A stretch of 64,000 nt of DNA. Origin: Fluviicola sp. Lineage in GTDB: Bacteria; Bacteroidota; Bacteroidia; Flavobacteriales_D; Crocinitomicaceae. The notes under the pieces are model-generated. The model had not been told where the DNA came from. It searched no databases and saw nothing but the letters and a program-made list of their open reading frames with translations. The translations under genes and the position numbers were made by a program. The stretch spans positions 83,222 to 147,221 of the forward strand of contig NVXV01000011.1 of assembly GCA_002734085.1 (NCBI GenBank), in the 5' to 3' direction. Positions 8,296 to 17,170 of this stretch are shown in pieces (the stretch's first letter is position 1; every line of letters starts with the position of its first letter).

Positions 8296-9498
8296 CTATA
8301 CTTCTTTTGAAGTATTTGCTTTCTTTTTGAGTGCGCCAACAGAGTCTTCAATCCCCTGAATGGTTAACGGAAACATTCGGTCAGACATGATTTTTTTAAT
8401 CATTCCTATTGATTCAGTGTATTTCCATTCGTTTTGAGGAACAGGATTGAGCCAAACGAAGTAGGGAAACTGTGCTTTAAATCGTTCAAGCCAGACCTTT
8501 CCCGATTCCTCATTGTAGTGCTCGACACTTCCCATACGAGAGAATATTTCATAAGGAGACATGGAAGCGTCGCCAACAAAAATGACGCGGTAATCTTCAT
8601 TGAATGTATGTAATACTTCCTCTGTCGGTGTTTTTTCATTCCACCGTCTTACATTGTTTTTCCATAAGTTCTCGTACAGGCAATTGTGAAAATAGAAAAA
8701 CTCCAAATGTTTAAATTCATGTCGCGCTGCAGAGAATAATTGAGAACACAATTCAATATGATCGTCCATAGAACCACCGATATCGAATAGCAATAAGACT
8801 TTTACCACATTCTTTTTCACGGGAACCATTTCAACTTCCAGCATTCCAGCATTTTTAGAAGTTCTTTTGATGGTTTTGTCGAGGTCAATTTCTTCAGCCC
8901 GGCCTTCACGACTTAACAAGCGAAGCTTCCGCAGCGCCATTTTCATGTTACGCGTTTCTAACTCTACATCTTGGCTTAGATCTTTGAACTCTCTTTTATC
9001 CCAAACCTTTACCGCTCTTCGGTGTCGGCTTTCATTCTGACCAATACGTATTCCTTCGGGGTTGTACCCATATGCACCGAATGGAGATGTTCCACCAGTT
9101 CCTATCCATTTGTTGCCACCTTGATGGCGTTCTTTTTGCTCTTTTAGTAGATCTTTAATTCTGTCTAATAAGTCTTCTAAATCTCCGTGCTTCTTGATTT
9201 TCTCCAATTCTTCCTTTGAGAATAGTCGCTCACCATTTTTGCGTAGCCATTCGTCGGGAATATCAACAATGTCGGATGTTTTAATCTGCTCAATGCCTTT
9301 AAAATAAGCCCCAAAAAGCATATCGAATTTATCCAAGTGCTGTTCGTTTTTAACAAGTACAGTCCGTGATAAATAATAAAAGTTATCGATATTGTATTCA
9401 GGTAAGTCTTTATCCAATGCCTCCAACAAGTCCAAATACTCCCGCAATGTGACCGGAATATCATGATTCTTCAACATTAAAAAAAAGTCTATAAACAT
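8296..9498 (-). CDS. CoxE-like VWA-domain protein
   Basis: A 400-residue cytoplasmic protein of the CoxE/VWA family. A helical N-terminal half is followed by a VWA domain with the MIDAS-type motif DIGGSMD at residues 239-245 and a second conserved segment VIFVGDASMSPYE. The first MIDAS Ser position is Gly, as in many CoxE-type members. It lies 38 bp downstream of a MoxR-type ATPase gene. Such pairs act as chaperone-like complexes that insert cofactors or remodel target enzymes; the target here is unknown. A decayed copy of its C-terminus lies 1.1 kb away. Confidence 0.85.
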   Translation of the reverse strand: MFIDFFLMLKNHDIPVTLREYLDLLEALDKDLPEYNIDNFYYLSRTVLVKNEQHLDKFDMLFGAYFKGIEQIKTSDIVDIPDEWLRKNGERLFSKEELEKIKKHGDLEDLLDRIKDLLKEQKERHQGGNKWIGTGGTSPFGAYGYNPEGIRIGQNESRHRRAVKVWDKREFKDLSQDVELETRNMKMALRKLRLLSREGRAEEIDLDKTIKRTSKNAGMLEVEMVPVKKNVVKVLLLFDIGGSMDDHIELCSQLFSAARHEFKHLEFFYFHNCLYENLWKNNVRRWNEKTPTEEVLHTFNEDYRVIFVGDASMSPYEIFSRMGSVEHYNEESGKVWLERFKAQFPYFVWLNPVPQNEWKYTESIGMIKKIMSDRMFPLTIQGIEDSVGALKKKANTSKEV

Positions 9499-9506
9499 AT
9501 TATTTT

Positions 9507-9532
9507 GAGATGTTAGACATTAGATGTTAGAC
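9507..9532. repeat. Short TAGAC/TAGAT-type repeat
   Basis: The spacer between the MoxR-type and VWA genes holds a near-periodic sequence containing TTAGACATTAGATGTTA. The same 17-mer, inverted, is at 38.23 kb just behind another gene. Confidence 0.5.
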
Positions 9533-9536
9533 TTTT

Positions 9537-10349
9537 TTATCTAACTATTTTGCTGTCGTGCTCATTTTTTAATAACGCTCCTAAATAGGGGGTAGGAGAG
9601 GCTCCGTTTTCAACTTCATTCAATTCTTCTTCAGTTATTTTGCCAACGAGTAATAACTTGATCCAATCAATGAGTTCACTTGTGGAAGGTTTCTTTTTGA
9701 TATTGCGTTGTTCACGGATTGCATAGAAAATATTCATAGCGCGTTGAACTAAACGTTGATCTAATCCTTCGTAGTGGACATCTACAATTTCTTTTAATGT
9801 TTCTCTATCTGGAAAAGTAATGTAGTGGAAGAAGCACCTTCTCAAGAAAGCATCGGGTAATTCCTTTTCGTTATTCGATGTGATAATGATGATTGGTCGA
9901 TGCTTTGCAACGATGTTTTGCCCTGTTTCATAACAGAAGAATTCCATTTTGTCCAATTCAAGTAATAAATCATTTGGAAACTCAATATCAGCTTTATCAA
10001 TTTCATCAATTAACAAGACTACTTGTTCCTCGGATTCAAATGCATCCCATAATTTACCCTTATTGATATAGTTTGAAATGTCGTCAACCTTGTCATTGCC
10101 CAATTGTGAATCTCGTAATCGCGATACAGCATCATATTCATATAGTCCTTGCTGCGCTGTAGTTGTTGATTTTATATGCCAGGTTATTAGTCGTTTGTCT
10201 AGCGCTTTTGAAATTTCATGAGCCAGAAGCGTTTTTCCCGTTCCAGGTTCTCCTTTGATTAATAATGGCTTTTCTAACGATATGGCTGCATTAACTGCTA
10301 TTGATAAATCATTTGAGGCAATATAATTGTCTGTTCCTTTAAATTGCAT
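9537..10349 (-). CDS. MoxR-family AAA ATPase
   Basis: A 270-residue AAA+ ATPase with Walker A GEPGTGKT at 33-40, Walker B LLIDEIDKAD at 112-121, a sensor-1 segment IIITSNNEKELPDAFLRRC and an Arg pair that can serve as arginine finger. The length and the lid region fit MoxR/CoxD-type ATPases, which act with VWA proteins in maturation of metalloenzymes or membrane complexes. The downstream VWA gene is the expected partner. The start at 10349 gives the normal N-terminus. A TAATTTCG element upstream on the minus strand is one base off the Bacteroidota -7 consensus. Confidence 0.9.
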   Translation of the reverse strand: MQFKGTDNYIASNDLSIAVNAAISLEKPLLIKGEPGTGKTLLAHEISKALDKRLITWHIKSTTTAQQGLYEYDAVSRLRDSQLGNDKVDDISNYINKGKLWDAFESEEQVVLLIDEIDKADIEFPNDLLLELDKMEFFCYETGQNIVAKHRPIIIITSNNEKELPDAFLRRCFFHYITFPDRETLKEIVDVHYEGLDQRLVQRAMNIFYAIREQRNIKKKPSTSELIDWIKLLLVGKITEEELNEVENGASPTPYLGALLKNEHDSKIVR

Positions 10350-10671
10350 ATTGGTATTTTTCTATCTTTTACTGCGAAATTAAGAAAATGTGTTTGCTTT
10401 TCGGTAATTGAATGAGGAATCCATTAGGAGAAGTTTTTTTGATGAATAATTTTAAAGTGATTGTATTTGTTTGGAAGACGTGGTTTCATGCGCACATTCG
10501 TACCTACGGCACTCACATTTTGGTTGTGTGTGGGGGATTAGTTGATGGCATAGCTACCATCGTTTCAAGCTGTTCGTACCTACGGTACTTTTTTGGGTAA
10601 ATTATTTAGTGATAATCGACTCTTTTTGTTTGAGTTGTAGTTCTGAAGAAATAAATCGTCTCAAAGAGTAT

Positions 10672-10786
10672 CTCAAGTCCCGATAGGGACGACAAGACCT
10701 TAACTATGGGTGCTAACCCATAGTATTAGGGCACAATACAGATACCCTTTTTGGTGTGTATTTTTGAGCCAAAAATCATGACAAAA
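10672..10786. repeat. Dispersed hairpin repeat (copy B)
   Basis: The hairpin has arms ACTATGGGT (10703-10711) and ACCCATAGT (10716-10724) and a GCTA loop. The downstream arm includes CCTTTTTGG-type sequence and then GAGCCAAAAATCATGACAAA. Copy A at 3241-3331, read on the other strand, has the same order: hairpin, CCTTTTTGG, then GACCCAAAAATCATGACAAA. The hairpins themselves differ in sequence while the arm is conserved. Confidence 0.65.
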
Positions 10787-10790
10787 AAAC

Positions 10791-10819
10791 TTGATTTCTC
10801 CCTTAGGTTTCTATATTTG
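10791..10819 (+). promoter_or_regulatory. Promoter of the ABC/ACP/ligase cluster
   Basis: TTG at 10791-10793, an 18-bp spacer and TATATTTG at 10812-10819 fit the Bacteroidota primary-sigma pattern. The first gene starts 60 bp further on. Confidence 0.65.
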
Positions 10820-10879
10820 CGACGAGATAAAATCTTTGGCATTTTATACTTAATTTTTAAGCGTTCATTTGACAGTTAA

Positions 10880-11632
10880 ATGACACATAACCAGATTCTT
10901 TATATAGAAAAACTTACAAAGCAGTACAAAGGTGTTGAAGAACCTTCATTGAAAAGTATTGATTTAACTATAAATAAGGGAGAAGTATTTGGGCTCTTGG
11001 GCCCAAATGGTGCTGGTAAAACAACATTAATATCTATTATTTGTGGAATACTTAAGCCTACTTATGGTAGAGTCCTTGTAGATGGTAAAGATATTTATAG
11101 TCACAAGGACAGTATAAAGGAGCTAATTGGTGTTGTACCACAAGATATTGCACTTTATCCGATGCTGACAGCAAAAGAAAATTTAAATTATTTTGGTGCA
11201 TTATATGGCTTAAAAGGCAAAGTGCTCGAGGACAAGATAAATTACTGGCTGGAAAGACTTGGTTTGTCACATGCTGCAAACAAGAGAATAGACAAGTTTT
11301 CAGGTGGGATGAAACGTCGAATCAATCTAATAGCAAGTGTTTTACATGATCCAAAAATTTTGTTTTTAGATGAACCAACAGTGGGGATTGATGTTCAGTC
11401 TCGGGCAGAAATATTAGAGCAGTTGAAAATTATCAATAAACAAGGAACTACAATCTTATACACTTCTCATCACCTGGATGAGGCAGAAAACCTGTGTACA
11501 AACATTGGCATTATTGATTTTGGTAATATTATTGCTAAGGGCTCTCCTTCTGAACTCGTAAAGAACACCGAAGAAGCAAGAAATTTAGAGGACGTATTTC
11601 TTCATTTAACCAAAAGAAAATTAAGAGATTAA
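10880..11632 (+). CDS. ABC transporter ATP-binding protein
   Basis: A 250-residue ABC ATPase with Walker A GPNGAGKT at 41-48, Q-loop in VVPQDIALYP, signature FSGGMKRR (about 140-147), Walker B ILFLDEP at 160-166 and switch His in YTSHHLDEAE. The closest type is the DrrA/CcmA-like ATPase of ABC-2 exporters for drugs or lipids. Its stop overlaps the ATG of the permease (TAATG), so the two are translationally coupled. As first gene of a cluster with carrier protein and ligase genes, it probably powers export of the cluster product. Confidence 0.93.
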   Translation: MTHNQILYIEKLTKQYKGVEEPSLKSIDLTINKGEVFGLLGPNGAGKTTLISIICGILKPTYGRVLVDGKDIYSHKDSIKELIGVVPQDIALYPMLTAKENLNYFGALYGLKGKVLEDKINYWLERLGLSHAANKRIDKFSGGMKRRINLIASVLHDPKILFLDEPTVGIDVQSRAEILEQLKIINKQGTTILYTSHHLDEAENLCTNIGIIDFGNIIAKGSPSELVKNTEEARNLEDVFLHLTKRKLRD

Positions 11633-12906
11633 TGTATAAGTTATTAGCAACCATAAAAAAGGAGACGACCATTCTTTTGAGAGACCAATTTGGTTTAGCT
11701 ATTCTATTTCTTATGCCTATTGTTTTAATTATTGTGATGACCTTCGTTCAAGATGCAGCGTTCAGCAGCATTAATGAAAAAGGAGTAAAAATTGTTTTAG
11801 TTGATAATGATCAAGATTCTTTAGGTGTTGCGATTAAAAGAGGTCTAAAGAGTACAGATCTAGTGGAGCTAAGTGATTCTATCGATGGCAAACTTGCTAC
11901 TGAAGAATCTGCCTTAAGCGCAATTAAAAATGGAGCCTTTTTATTGGGTGTGGTTATTCCTAAAAATGCAACCAATAATATTCGGCATAGTGTAGATGGA
12001 TTGATTCAATCAACATTGGGGAATGAAGTCTCTAATCAGTCATTATCAGACTCGGTTGAAATTAAAATAATTATAGATCCAATTGCTAAAAACACAATTA
12101 TTGAAGGAGTACTTAGTAATTTAAGAGAGTTTATTTCTGGGATTAAAACAAAAGTGATGTTCGAAACTTTTTCAGAACAAATTGCTGAAGTTATTCCCGA
12201 TCAGGAAAATAAACCACAGAACACATATGAAAAATCTCAGATAATAACTTATAAAAAGCAATTTGCTTCTTCATTTGAGCACCACAAAGTGCCAACAGCT
12301 GTCCAACATAATGTTCCTGCCTGGACTATTTTTGCCATGTTTTTTATAGTTGTATCTCTTGTTGCAAACATAATGAACGAGAAGAAGGAGGGAAGTGTTT
12401 TTCGATTGAAAACTGTACCTAGCTCTTACCTAACGTTAATTATGGGGAAAGTAACTGTATTTGTTGTCATTTGCACTTTACAATTCTTCTCTATGATGTT
12501 GATAGGCATTTATGTTCTACCAATGATAGGATTAGACGCTTTAGACTTAGGTGGAAACATGTTAGGAGTTACCTTACTTGCTATATCTACATCCTTTGCT
12601 GCAACTGGTTTTGGGGTTTTAGTAGGAACATTTGCTAAAAGTCAACAGCAAGGCGCAATTTTAGGGTCATTATTAGTACTTTTGTTATCTGCTTTTGGAG
12701 GTATTTGGGTGCCTACATACGTAATGCCTGGATCAATGCGTATGATTAGCGAATTATCACCTATGAATTGGTCTCTTTCAGGGTTTTATGACTTGTTTTT
12801 AAAAGGCGCAGATACAATTGATATTTTATGGAATTGTTTGAAATTGATGTTGTTTTTTATTCTCACTACTGGAATGGCTATTAGGATGAATGTATTAAAA
12901 CGATAA
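11632..12906 (+). CDS. ABC-2 type transporter permease
   Basis: A 424-residue membrane protein with one N-terminal transmembrane helix (about residues 21-42), a large extracytoplasmic domain (about 45-220) and a C-terminal block of five or six helices starting at VPAWTIFAMFFIVVSLVAN. This is the layout of ABC2_membrane_3/YhgE-like exporter permeases. It pairs with the ATPase encoded just upstream; one permease gene implies a homodimeric transporter. The next gene, an acyl carrier protein, follows after 10 bp. Export of the pathway product or self-resistance is the likely role, inferred from context. Confidence 0.9.
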   Translation: MYKLLATIKKETTILLRDQFGLAILFLMPIVLIIVMTFVQDAAFSSINEKGVKIVLVDNDQDSLGVAIKRGLKSTDLVELSDSIDGKLATEESALSAIKNGAFLLGVVIPKNATNNIRHSVDGLIQSTLGNEVSNQSLSDSVEIKIIIDPIAKNTIIEGVLSNLREFISGIKTKVMFETFSEQIAEVIPDQENKPQNTYEKSQIITYKKQFASSFEHHKVPTAVQHNVPAWTIFAMFFIVVSLVANIMNEKKEGSVFRLKTVPSSYLTLIMGKVTVFVVICTLQFFSMMLIGIYVLPMIGLDALDLGGNMLGVTLLAISTSFAATGFGVLVGTFAKSQQQGAILGSLLVLLLSAFGGIWVPTYVMPGSMRMISELSPMNWSLSGFYDLFLKGADTIDILWNCLKLMLFFILTTGMAIRMNVLKR

Positions 12907-12916
12907 TATTGTAAAA

Positions 12917-13174
12917 ATGAGTAATACAGAGGTAGAGGAATCATTAATAAAGTTTTTAGAAAATAATATACTTGGAGAAGGAGTAAACATTCATTCAAAA
13001 AGTTCTTTAACTGAAATTGGTATAGATTCATACTCTATTGTTGAGATACTCTTGTTTATCGAACGAAAATATGGATTCGTAATTCCTGATGAACACCTAA
13101 GACCAGAAAATTTTAAAAATGTTGATGCCATAGCGCAAATAGTCGTGAAGGTTTCGAAGCATACTGATCAATGA
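12917..13174 (+). CDS. Acyl/peptidyl carrier protein
   Basis: An 85-residue free-standing carrier protein. The 4'-phosphopantetheine site is Ser38 in GIDSYSIVE, the variant of the usual GxDS motif, followed by the helix II segment ILLFIERKYGFVIPDE. Length and fold pattern are normal for a discrete ACP/PCP. It differs from the fatty-acid AcpP motif DSLD, and a primary ACP is expected elsewhere in the genome, so this is probably a dedicated carrier for the cluster. Its end overlaps the next gene by 4 bp. It would be loaded by the ligase encoded at 15676-17112 and activated by an unlinked phosphopantetheinyl transferase; both are inferences. Confidence 0.9.
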   Translation: MSNTEVEESLIKFLENNILGEGVNIHSKSSLTEIGIDSYSIVEILLFIERKYGFVIPDEHLRPENFKNVDAIAQIVVKVSKHTDQ

Positions 13175-14430
13175 TTAAGCTTCCTAAAAAAATGGAGCTC
13201 AATGGAGCGGACTGTTTTCACCTATTATTGGAGAACTTCAATAAATTAAATACGAGCAGTAATAATATTGTTCGGATGGTTATAACTTTCAAAGATCCGT
13301 CTAAGCTGGATGAATTAATTCAATCAATAGAGAATTCAGAAGTTGTCCAATGGATTTCACAACTTCGTTTAGAGCGTAAATCACTTAAAAGTCCTATCTG
13401 GATTCATGATGAGCAGAAAGAGAAACTTAAAGTAGTAGAGCATTCAGATTCAACCAGTTTCAGTGAAGTGAAAAATATTCCATTTGATTTTGAAGTAGAT
13501 CAATTAATCCGGTTTGATATTTTAAATAATGGTAATGATTTTAAACTTCTATTTTCATGGCATCACATTATAATGGACGGGAGAGGAGCAGGGTTGTTGA
13601 TTCAATCCATAACCAATAACAATTTGACTTTAGATAGTTCATCAATCTACAGTCAACCAAAAGATAGCAAATCTTTTAAGTCAAGATTCTCTAGAATGTT
13701 TGACGTTAAGCATTTTGTTGAAGATATGCTTAAAAATAGTATGGAATTACCTGAATTATTGAACCCAACGGCTCACGGATTTCATCATGACGTAGTTTCA
13801 TTTAACGAAGAAGAATCAAAAGTAATTGAGCAGAATGCCTTACAAGCTGGCTGTAAATTTGGTATTAATATGTTTCAGTTAGCCTGCTGTTTTCTTACTT
13901 ATAAAGAAGTGATGTCAGCCAATAAAAAAATTTGGGTACCAGTTCCTTATGATGGAAGAAAAAGGGGGGGCAAAGGTCCCGTTATTGGAAACCATATTTC
14001 ATTTTTATTTTACCAAATCGATCCGAATAGGTTTTCCCACCCAAAAGAAGTGGTTACTTCTCTCAATCAACAAATGAATAATCAGTTGAAAAGAGATATT
14101 CCCGCCAAGTATAACGATATGTTGTCCTTAATGCGAAAATTCCCGTTGTGGTTTAATAAATGGGCTACAACACGCTCTGCAAAAGGTCGAATCTCAAGCT
14201 TTTTATATTCTTCTGCCGGGCAAGGTCATTGGGACACTAGTCGAATTGATGACTCATTTGAAGACGTGGTTTTAATACCTCCATTCACTAATGATCCTGG
14301 TATTACATTCACATTTAGTAGGTTTGATCACTCAATTAAACTCAATATAGTTGCATGTAAAAAGAAATTTGATGATAAAAAATTATCTTTGATTCAAGAT
14401 ACTATACGAGAATATTTACTTGGATCATAA
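13171..14430 (+). CDS. Free-standing condensation-domain-like acyltransferase
   Basis: A 419-residue protein with the condensation-superfamily catalytic motif HHxxxDG (HHIIMDG at 131-137) in the middle of its N-terminal lobe. In the C-terminal lobe are WVPVPYDGRKRGGKG and GNHISFLFYQ, which match the usual bridge region. It is the size of one C domain, without A or T domains. Relatives join carrier-bound acyl or aminoacyl groups to an amine or alcohol. The start overlaps the end of the ACP gene (ATGA), which argues for translational coupling and joint action. The acceptor and donor cannot be told from sequence. Confidence 0.85.
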   Translation: MIKLPKKMELNGADCFHLLLENFNKLNTSSNNIVRMVITFKDPSKLDELIQSIENSEVVQWISQLRLERKSLKSPIWIHDEQKEKLKVVEHSDSTSFSEVKNIPFDFEVDQLIRFDILNNGNDFKLLFSWHHIIMDGRGAGLLIQSITNNNLTLDSSSIYSQPKDSKSFKSRFSRMFDVKHFVEDMLKNSMELPELLNPTAHGFHHDVVSFNEEESKVIEQNALQAGCKFGINMFQLACCFLTYKEVMSANKKIWVPVPYDGRKRGGKGPVIGNHISFLFYQIDPNRFSHPKEVVTSLNQQMNNQLKRDIPAKYNDMLSLMRKFPLWFNKWATTRSAKGRISSFLYSSAGQGHWDTSRIDDSFEDVVLIPPFTNDPGITFTFSRFDHSIKLNIVACKKKFDDKKLSLIQDTIREYLLGS

Positions 14431-14432
14431 AA

Positions 14433-15635
14433 TTGGAAGAGCAAACAGCTGATATATTAATAATCGGAGGGGGCGTAGCAGGAATAGCGGCGGCTGTAGG
14501 TGCGTCTGAAAATAACAGTGTTTTGCTCATTGACGCCAATGGTTATCTTGGAGGAAATGCAACAGTTTCTGAGGTAGGAACAATTTGTGGGCTTTATCAC
14601 TTTTCTTACGGAGATAAATCAACATATATTTCTGATGGATTCATGAAAGAATTTGCAGAAAGAATTCAATCACATTCTAATTCCAAGCCGATTAAAAATA
14701 AATTTGGACTTCATTTTCTCCCGTATGACACAGAAGTTTTTAAAAAAGTAGCTCTTGGTATTTTAAAAGAAAACAATATATCCTATGTTTTAAATTCTCG
14801 CGTGAAAGAAGTTAACCAAGAAGGGGGAACTATAAAATCTATTGTGGTTAATTGTGGTAAAGATTTGAAGAAAATCAATTGTTCAGCGATTGTTGATTGT
14901 TCTGGTGTAAGTATTATTAGTGAATTGGCAAATCAACCATTATTGAATTCTGGGTTGTATCAATCAGCAGCAATAGTATTTGAAATCAGTAATATTGATA
15001 TATCGAGTGAGTTTGGAGTTAATATACTATTGGCTAAGCATGTGAATATGTTTAATTCAAATCATAAAAAGAAAAAGTCATTTCATAGCACTCATGTAAT
15101 TCCAGGTTCGTTTAAAAATAATTCAGCTAAATTTAAGATGGGGATTCCTGTTCAAGTTACTGATGATAAGGAGAATCATGATTTATTAAAAAGAATAGGG
15201 AGGGAGTTGGTTCAGGAGTTTTTTGAAATTTTGAAGAAAGAAATAATAGCATTCAAGGATTCAACTTTAGACCACATTGCAGATGATATTGGTATTCGCG
15301 TACAAAAAAGACCCATAGGGAAATATGTTCTTGAAGAAGCTGATATTATAGAATGTAGAAAGTTTCCTAATGCAATTGCAAAAAGTGCTTGGCCAATAGA
15401 GGAATGGAATGAAGACCTAAAAGTGTCAATTAGTCAATCTAAAGAAGATGACTGGTATGAAATTCCAAAAGAAGCATTGTTATCAAAAAAAATAAATAAT
15501 TTATTCTTTGGAGGGAAGAATATTTCAGCTACAGATAGAGCTATTGGTAGCGCTCGTGTAATGGGTGTTTGCTTGCAAACAGGGTTTTCGGCTGGTGAAA
15601 TAGCTCTAGAATTTACTAAGAATTCCTTTAAATAA
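14433..15635 (+). CDS. FAD-dependent oxidoreductase (FAD_oxidored type)
   Basis: A 400-residue flavoprotein. An N-terminal Rossmann motif GGGVAG (12-17) is followed by a conserved segment GGNATVSEVGTICGLYHF typical of the FAD_oxidored family, and near the C-terminus NLFFGGKNISATDRAIGSARVMG closes the FAD-binding fold. Such enzymes oxidise C-C or C-N bonds; in this context it may dehydrogenate or oxidise a carrier-bound intermediate. The start is a TTG two bases after the preceding stop; no ATG is near, and the Rossmann motif needs this upstream start. Confidence 0.85.
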   Translation: MEEQTADILIIGGGVAGIAAAVGASENNSVLLIDANGYLGGNATVSEVGTICGLYHFSYGDKSTYISDGFMKEFAERIQSHSNSKPIKNKFGLHFLPYDTEVFKKVALGILKENNISYVLNSRVKEVNQEGGTIKSIVVNCGKDLKKINCSAIVDCSGVSIISELANQPLLNSGLYQSAAIVFEISNIDISSEFGVNILLAKHVNMFNSNHKKKKSFHSTHVIPGSFKNNSAKFKMGIPVQVTDDKENHDLLKRIGRELVQEFFEILKKEIIAFKDSTLDHIADDIGIRVQKRPIGKYVLEEADIIECRKFPNAIAKSAWPIEEWNEDLKVSISQSKEDDWYEIPKEALLSKKINNLFFGGKNISATDRAIGSARVMGVCLQTGFSAGEIALEFTKNSFK

Positions 15636-15675
15636 ATTTATATTCGCAAAATTAAAGAATAATTCTAATCTCAAA

Positions 15676-17112
15676 ATGACCGAGTTATCTGCTTTTAACA
15701 TTCTTAAAGATGCTGCAAGTAAATGGCCTGAATCGATTGCAATATACGATGATGAGAAGATGACGTTTGAGGAGCTTTTTAGGGCTTCATTAGAGTTGTC
15801 TGCAAAATTGAAAAATGAAGGCATTGGCCCCAAAATGTCAGTGGGTGTTATGTCAAAAAACAGTCGACAGTTCATTATTGGTATTTTTGCTGTAATTGGT
15901 ACTGGCGCTACAGTGATGCCTATGTCTCACCAACTAAAAGGTGTTGAGATTGAAGAAATAATTTCTGAAGGTGGATTACACGGTATAATGGATGAATTAT
16001 CCGGGGTAAAGCCGTTAGATGAAATGCACTATATAACTACAGAAGATTCAAAATTTAGGTTTGGATTAATTGAAAGAAATAGAGATAAACCCTTCGCTAC
16101 GCACGTAGATAATCCTGCATTTATGCGATTTACGAGTGGTACTACTGGAAAGTCAAAAGGGGTTATTATTTCACATAAATCAGCCGTAGAAAGAATTGAT
16201 GCCGCAAATAAGCTACTAAATTTAGGTCCAGATGATACCGTGGTTTGGGTATTGCCAATTGCTTACCATTTTGTGGTTTCAATTTTACTCTATGTTAAAT
16301 ATGGAGCTTCCATAGCGATAGTAAAGGACTTTATGCCTCAAAATATTGTTTCCATTACTGAAAAATACAATGGAACGTTGCTCTATGCTTCTCCTATGCA
16401 AATACGACTGTTGTCGTCAATAAAGGAAGAAGCACACTTAAAGAGCCTTAAAATGGTTGTTTCAACATCAACAGGTATATCTGTCGATGTCTGTGAACAG
16501 TTTTATAAAAGATTTAATATTCCTGTGAGTCAAGCTTATGGAATAATTGAAATTGGTCTTCCCATTATCAATCATACAAAGTCTAAAGAAGCGCCAGAAG
16601 CTGTTGGTTATCCATTACCCGATTATGACGTTCAAATATTAGATGATGATAATAATCCAATTTCTGATGGAGAAGTAGGACACTTAGCTATAAAAGGACC
16701 TGGGATGTTTGATGCTTATTTAAACCCACCAGTCCTTAAAGAAAAAATTCTCAAAAATGGATATTTTTTAACTGCTGATTTTGCTAGTAAATCACCTGAT
16801 GGATTGATAACAGTAGAAGGTAGAATGAAATCAGTCATTAATGTTTCTGGCAATAAGGTATTTCCCGAAGAGGTTGAAAGTTTACTCGAAACATTTCGGG
16901 GAGTTAGGTTGGCTAGGATTTCTGGCATTCCTCATCCATTAATGGGGCAAATAGTTCAAGCTGAAATAGTTTTAGAGGATGGTACTAATCTAGATATAGA
17001 AGAGGTGTTGACTTTTTGTCGCAAACGATTGTCAACATTTAAAATCCCTCAAAAAGTAGTCATTGTGGATTCTTTGCCACTTACAAAAACAGGGAAAATT
17101 AAAAGAAACTAA
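15676..17112 (+). CDS. Adenylate-forming acyl/amino-acid ligase
   Basis: A 478-residue ANL-superfamily enzyme. The P-loop TSGTTGKSKG is at 153-162, the A5-like motif AYGIIEIG near 295, the hinge GRMKSVINVSG near 395, and the catalytic Lys is K474 in TKTGKIK just before the C-terminus. The usual A7 TGD is TADF here. It activates a carboxylic acid as an adenylate and probably loads it on the ACP of the cluster. The substrate cannot be read with confidence. It starts 40 bp after the oxidoreductase gene, and a TATATTCG element in this gap could be an extra weak promoter. It is the last gene of the cluster. Confidence 0.88.
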   Translation: MTELSAFNILKDAASKWPESIAIYDDEKMTFEELFRASLELSAKLKNEGIGPKMSVGVMSKNSRQFIIGIFAVIGTGATVMPMSHQLKGVEIEEIISEGGLHGIMDELSGVKPLDEMHYITTEDSKFRFGLIERNRDKPFATHVDNPAFMRFTSGTTGKSKGVIISHKSAVERIDAANKLLNLGPDDTVVWVLPIAYHFVVSILLYVKYGASIAIVKDFMPQNIVSITEKYNGTLLYASPMQIRLLSSIKEEAHLKSLKMVVSTSTGISVDVCEQFYKRFNIPVSQAYGIIEIGLPIINHTKSKEAPEAVGYPLPDYDVQILDDDNNPISDGEVGHLAIKGPGMFDAYLNPPVLKEKILKNGYFLTADFASKSPDGLITVEGRMKSVINVSGNKVFPEEVESLLETFRGVRLARISGIPHPLMGQIVQAEIVLEDGTNLDIEEVLTFCRKRLSTFKIPQKVVIVDSLPLTKTGKIKRN

Positions 17113-17122
17113 ATTATAGAAT

Positions 17123-17151
17123 AAAAAAAGCCGCCCATAAATGAACGGCTT
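17123..17151 (-). terminator. Terminator of the mscS gene
   Basis: On the minus strand the stem AAGCCG/CGGCTT (17146-17151 with 17128-17133) is followed by a run of seven T. It lies 20 bp behind the stop of the channel gene and between two convergent genes. Confidence 0.75.
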
Positions 17152-17170
17152 AAATCGATATAATATAGAA

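Larger units (their letters stand above)
10350..10879. repeat. Gene-free gap with several intergenic repeats and a promoter
   Basis: About 530 bases without a supportable gene. It holds a direct repeat of TTCGTACCTACGG at 10497-10509 and 10573-10585, and between these copies a small inverted repeat (GATGG 10544-10548, CCATC 10557-10561). Next come a CCCGATAGGGACGAC segment, a hairpin (10703-10724) with a conserved arm, and the promoter of the biosynthetic cluster (10791-10819). Confidence 0.55.

Noticed and set aside
10412-10600. Plus-strand open frame of 62 codons before the ABC cluster
   Set aside because: It spans the TTCGTACCTACGG direct repeats and a small inverted repeat; no convincing start signal.
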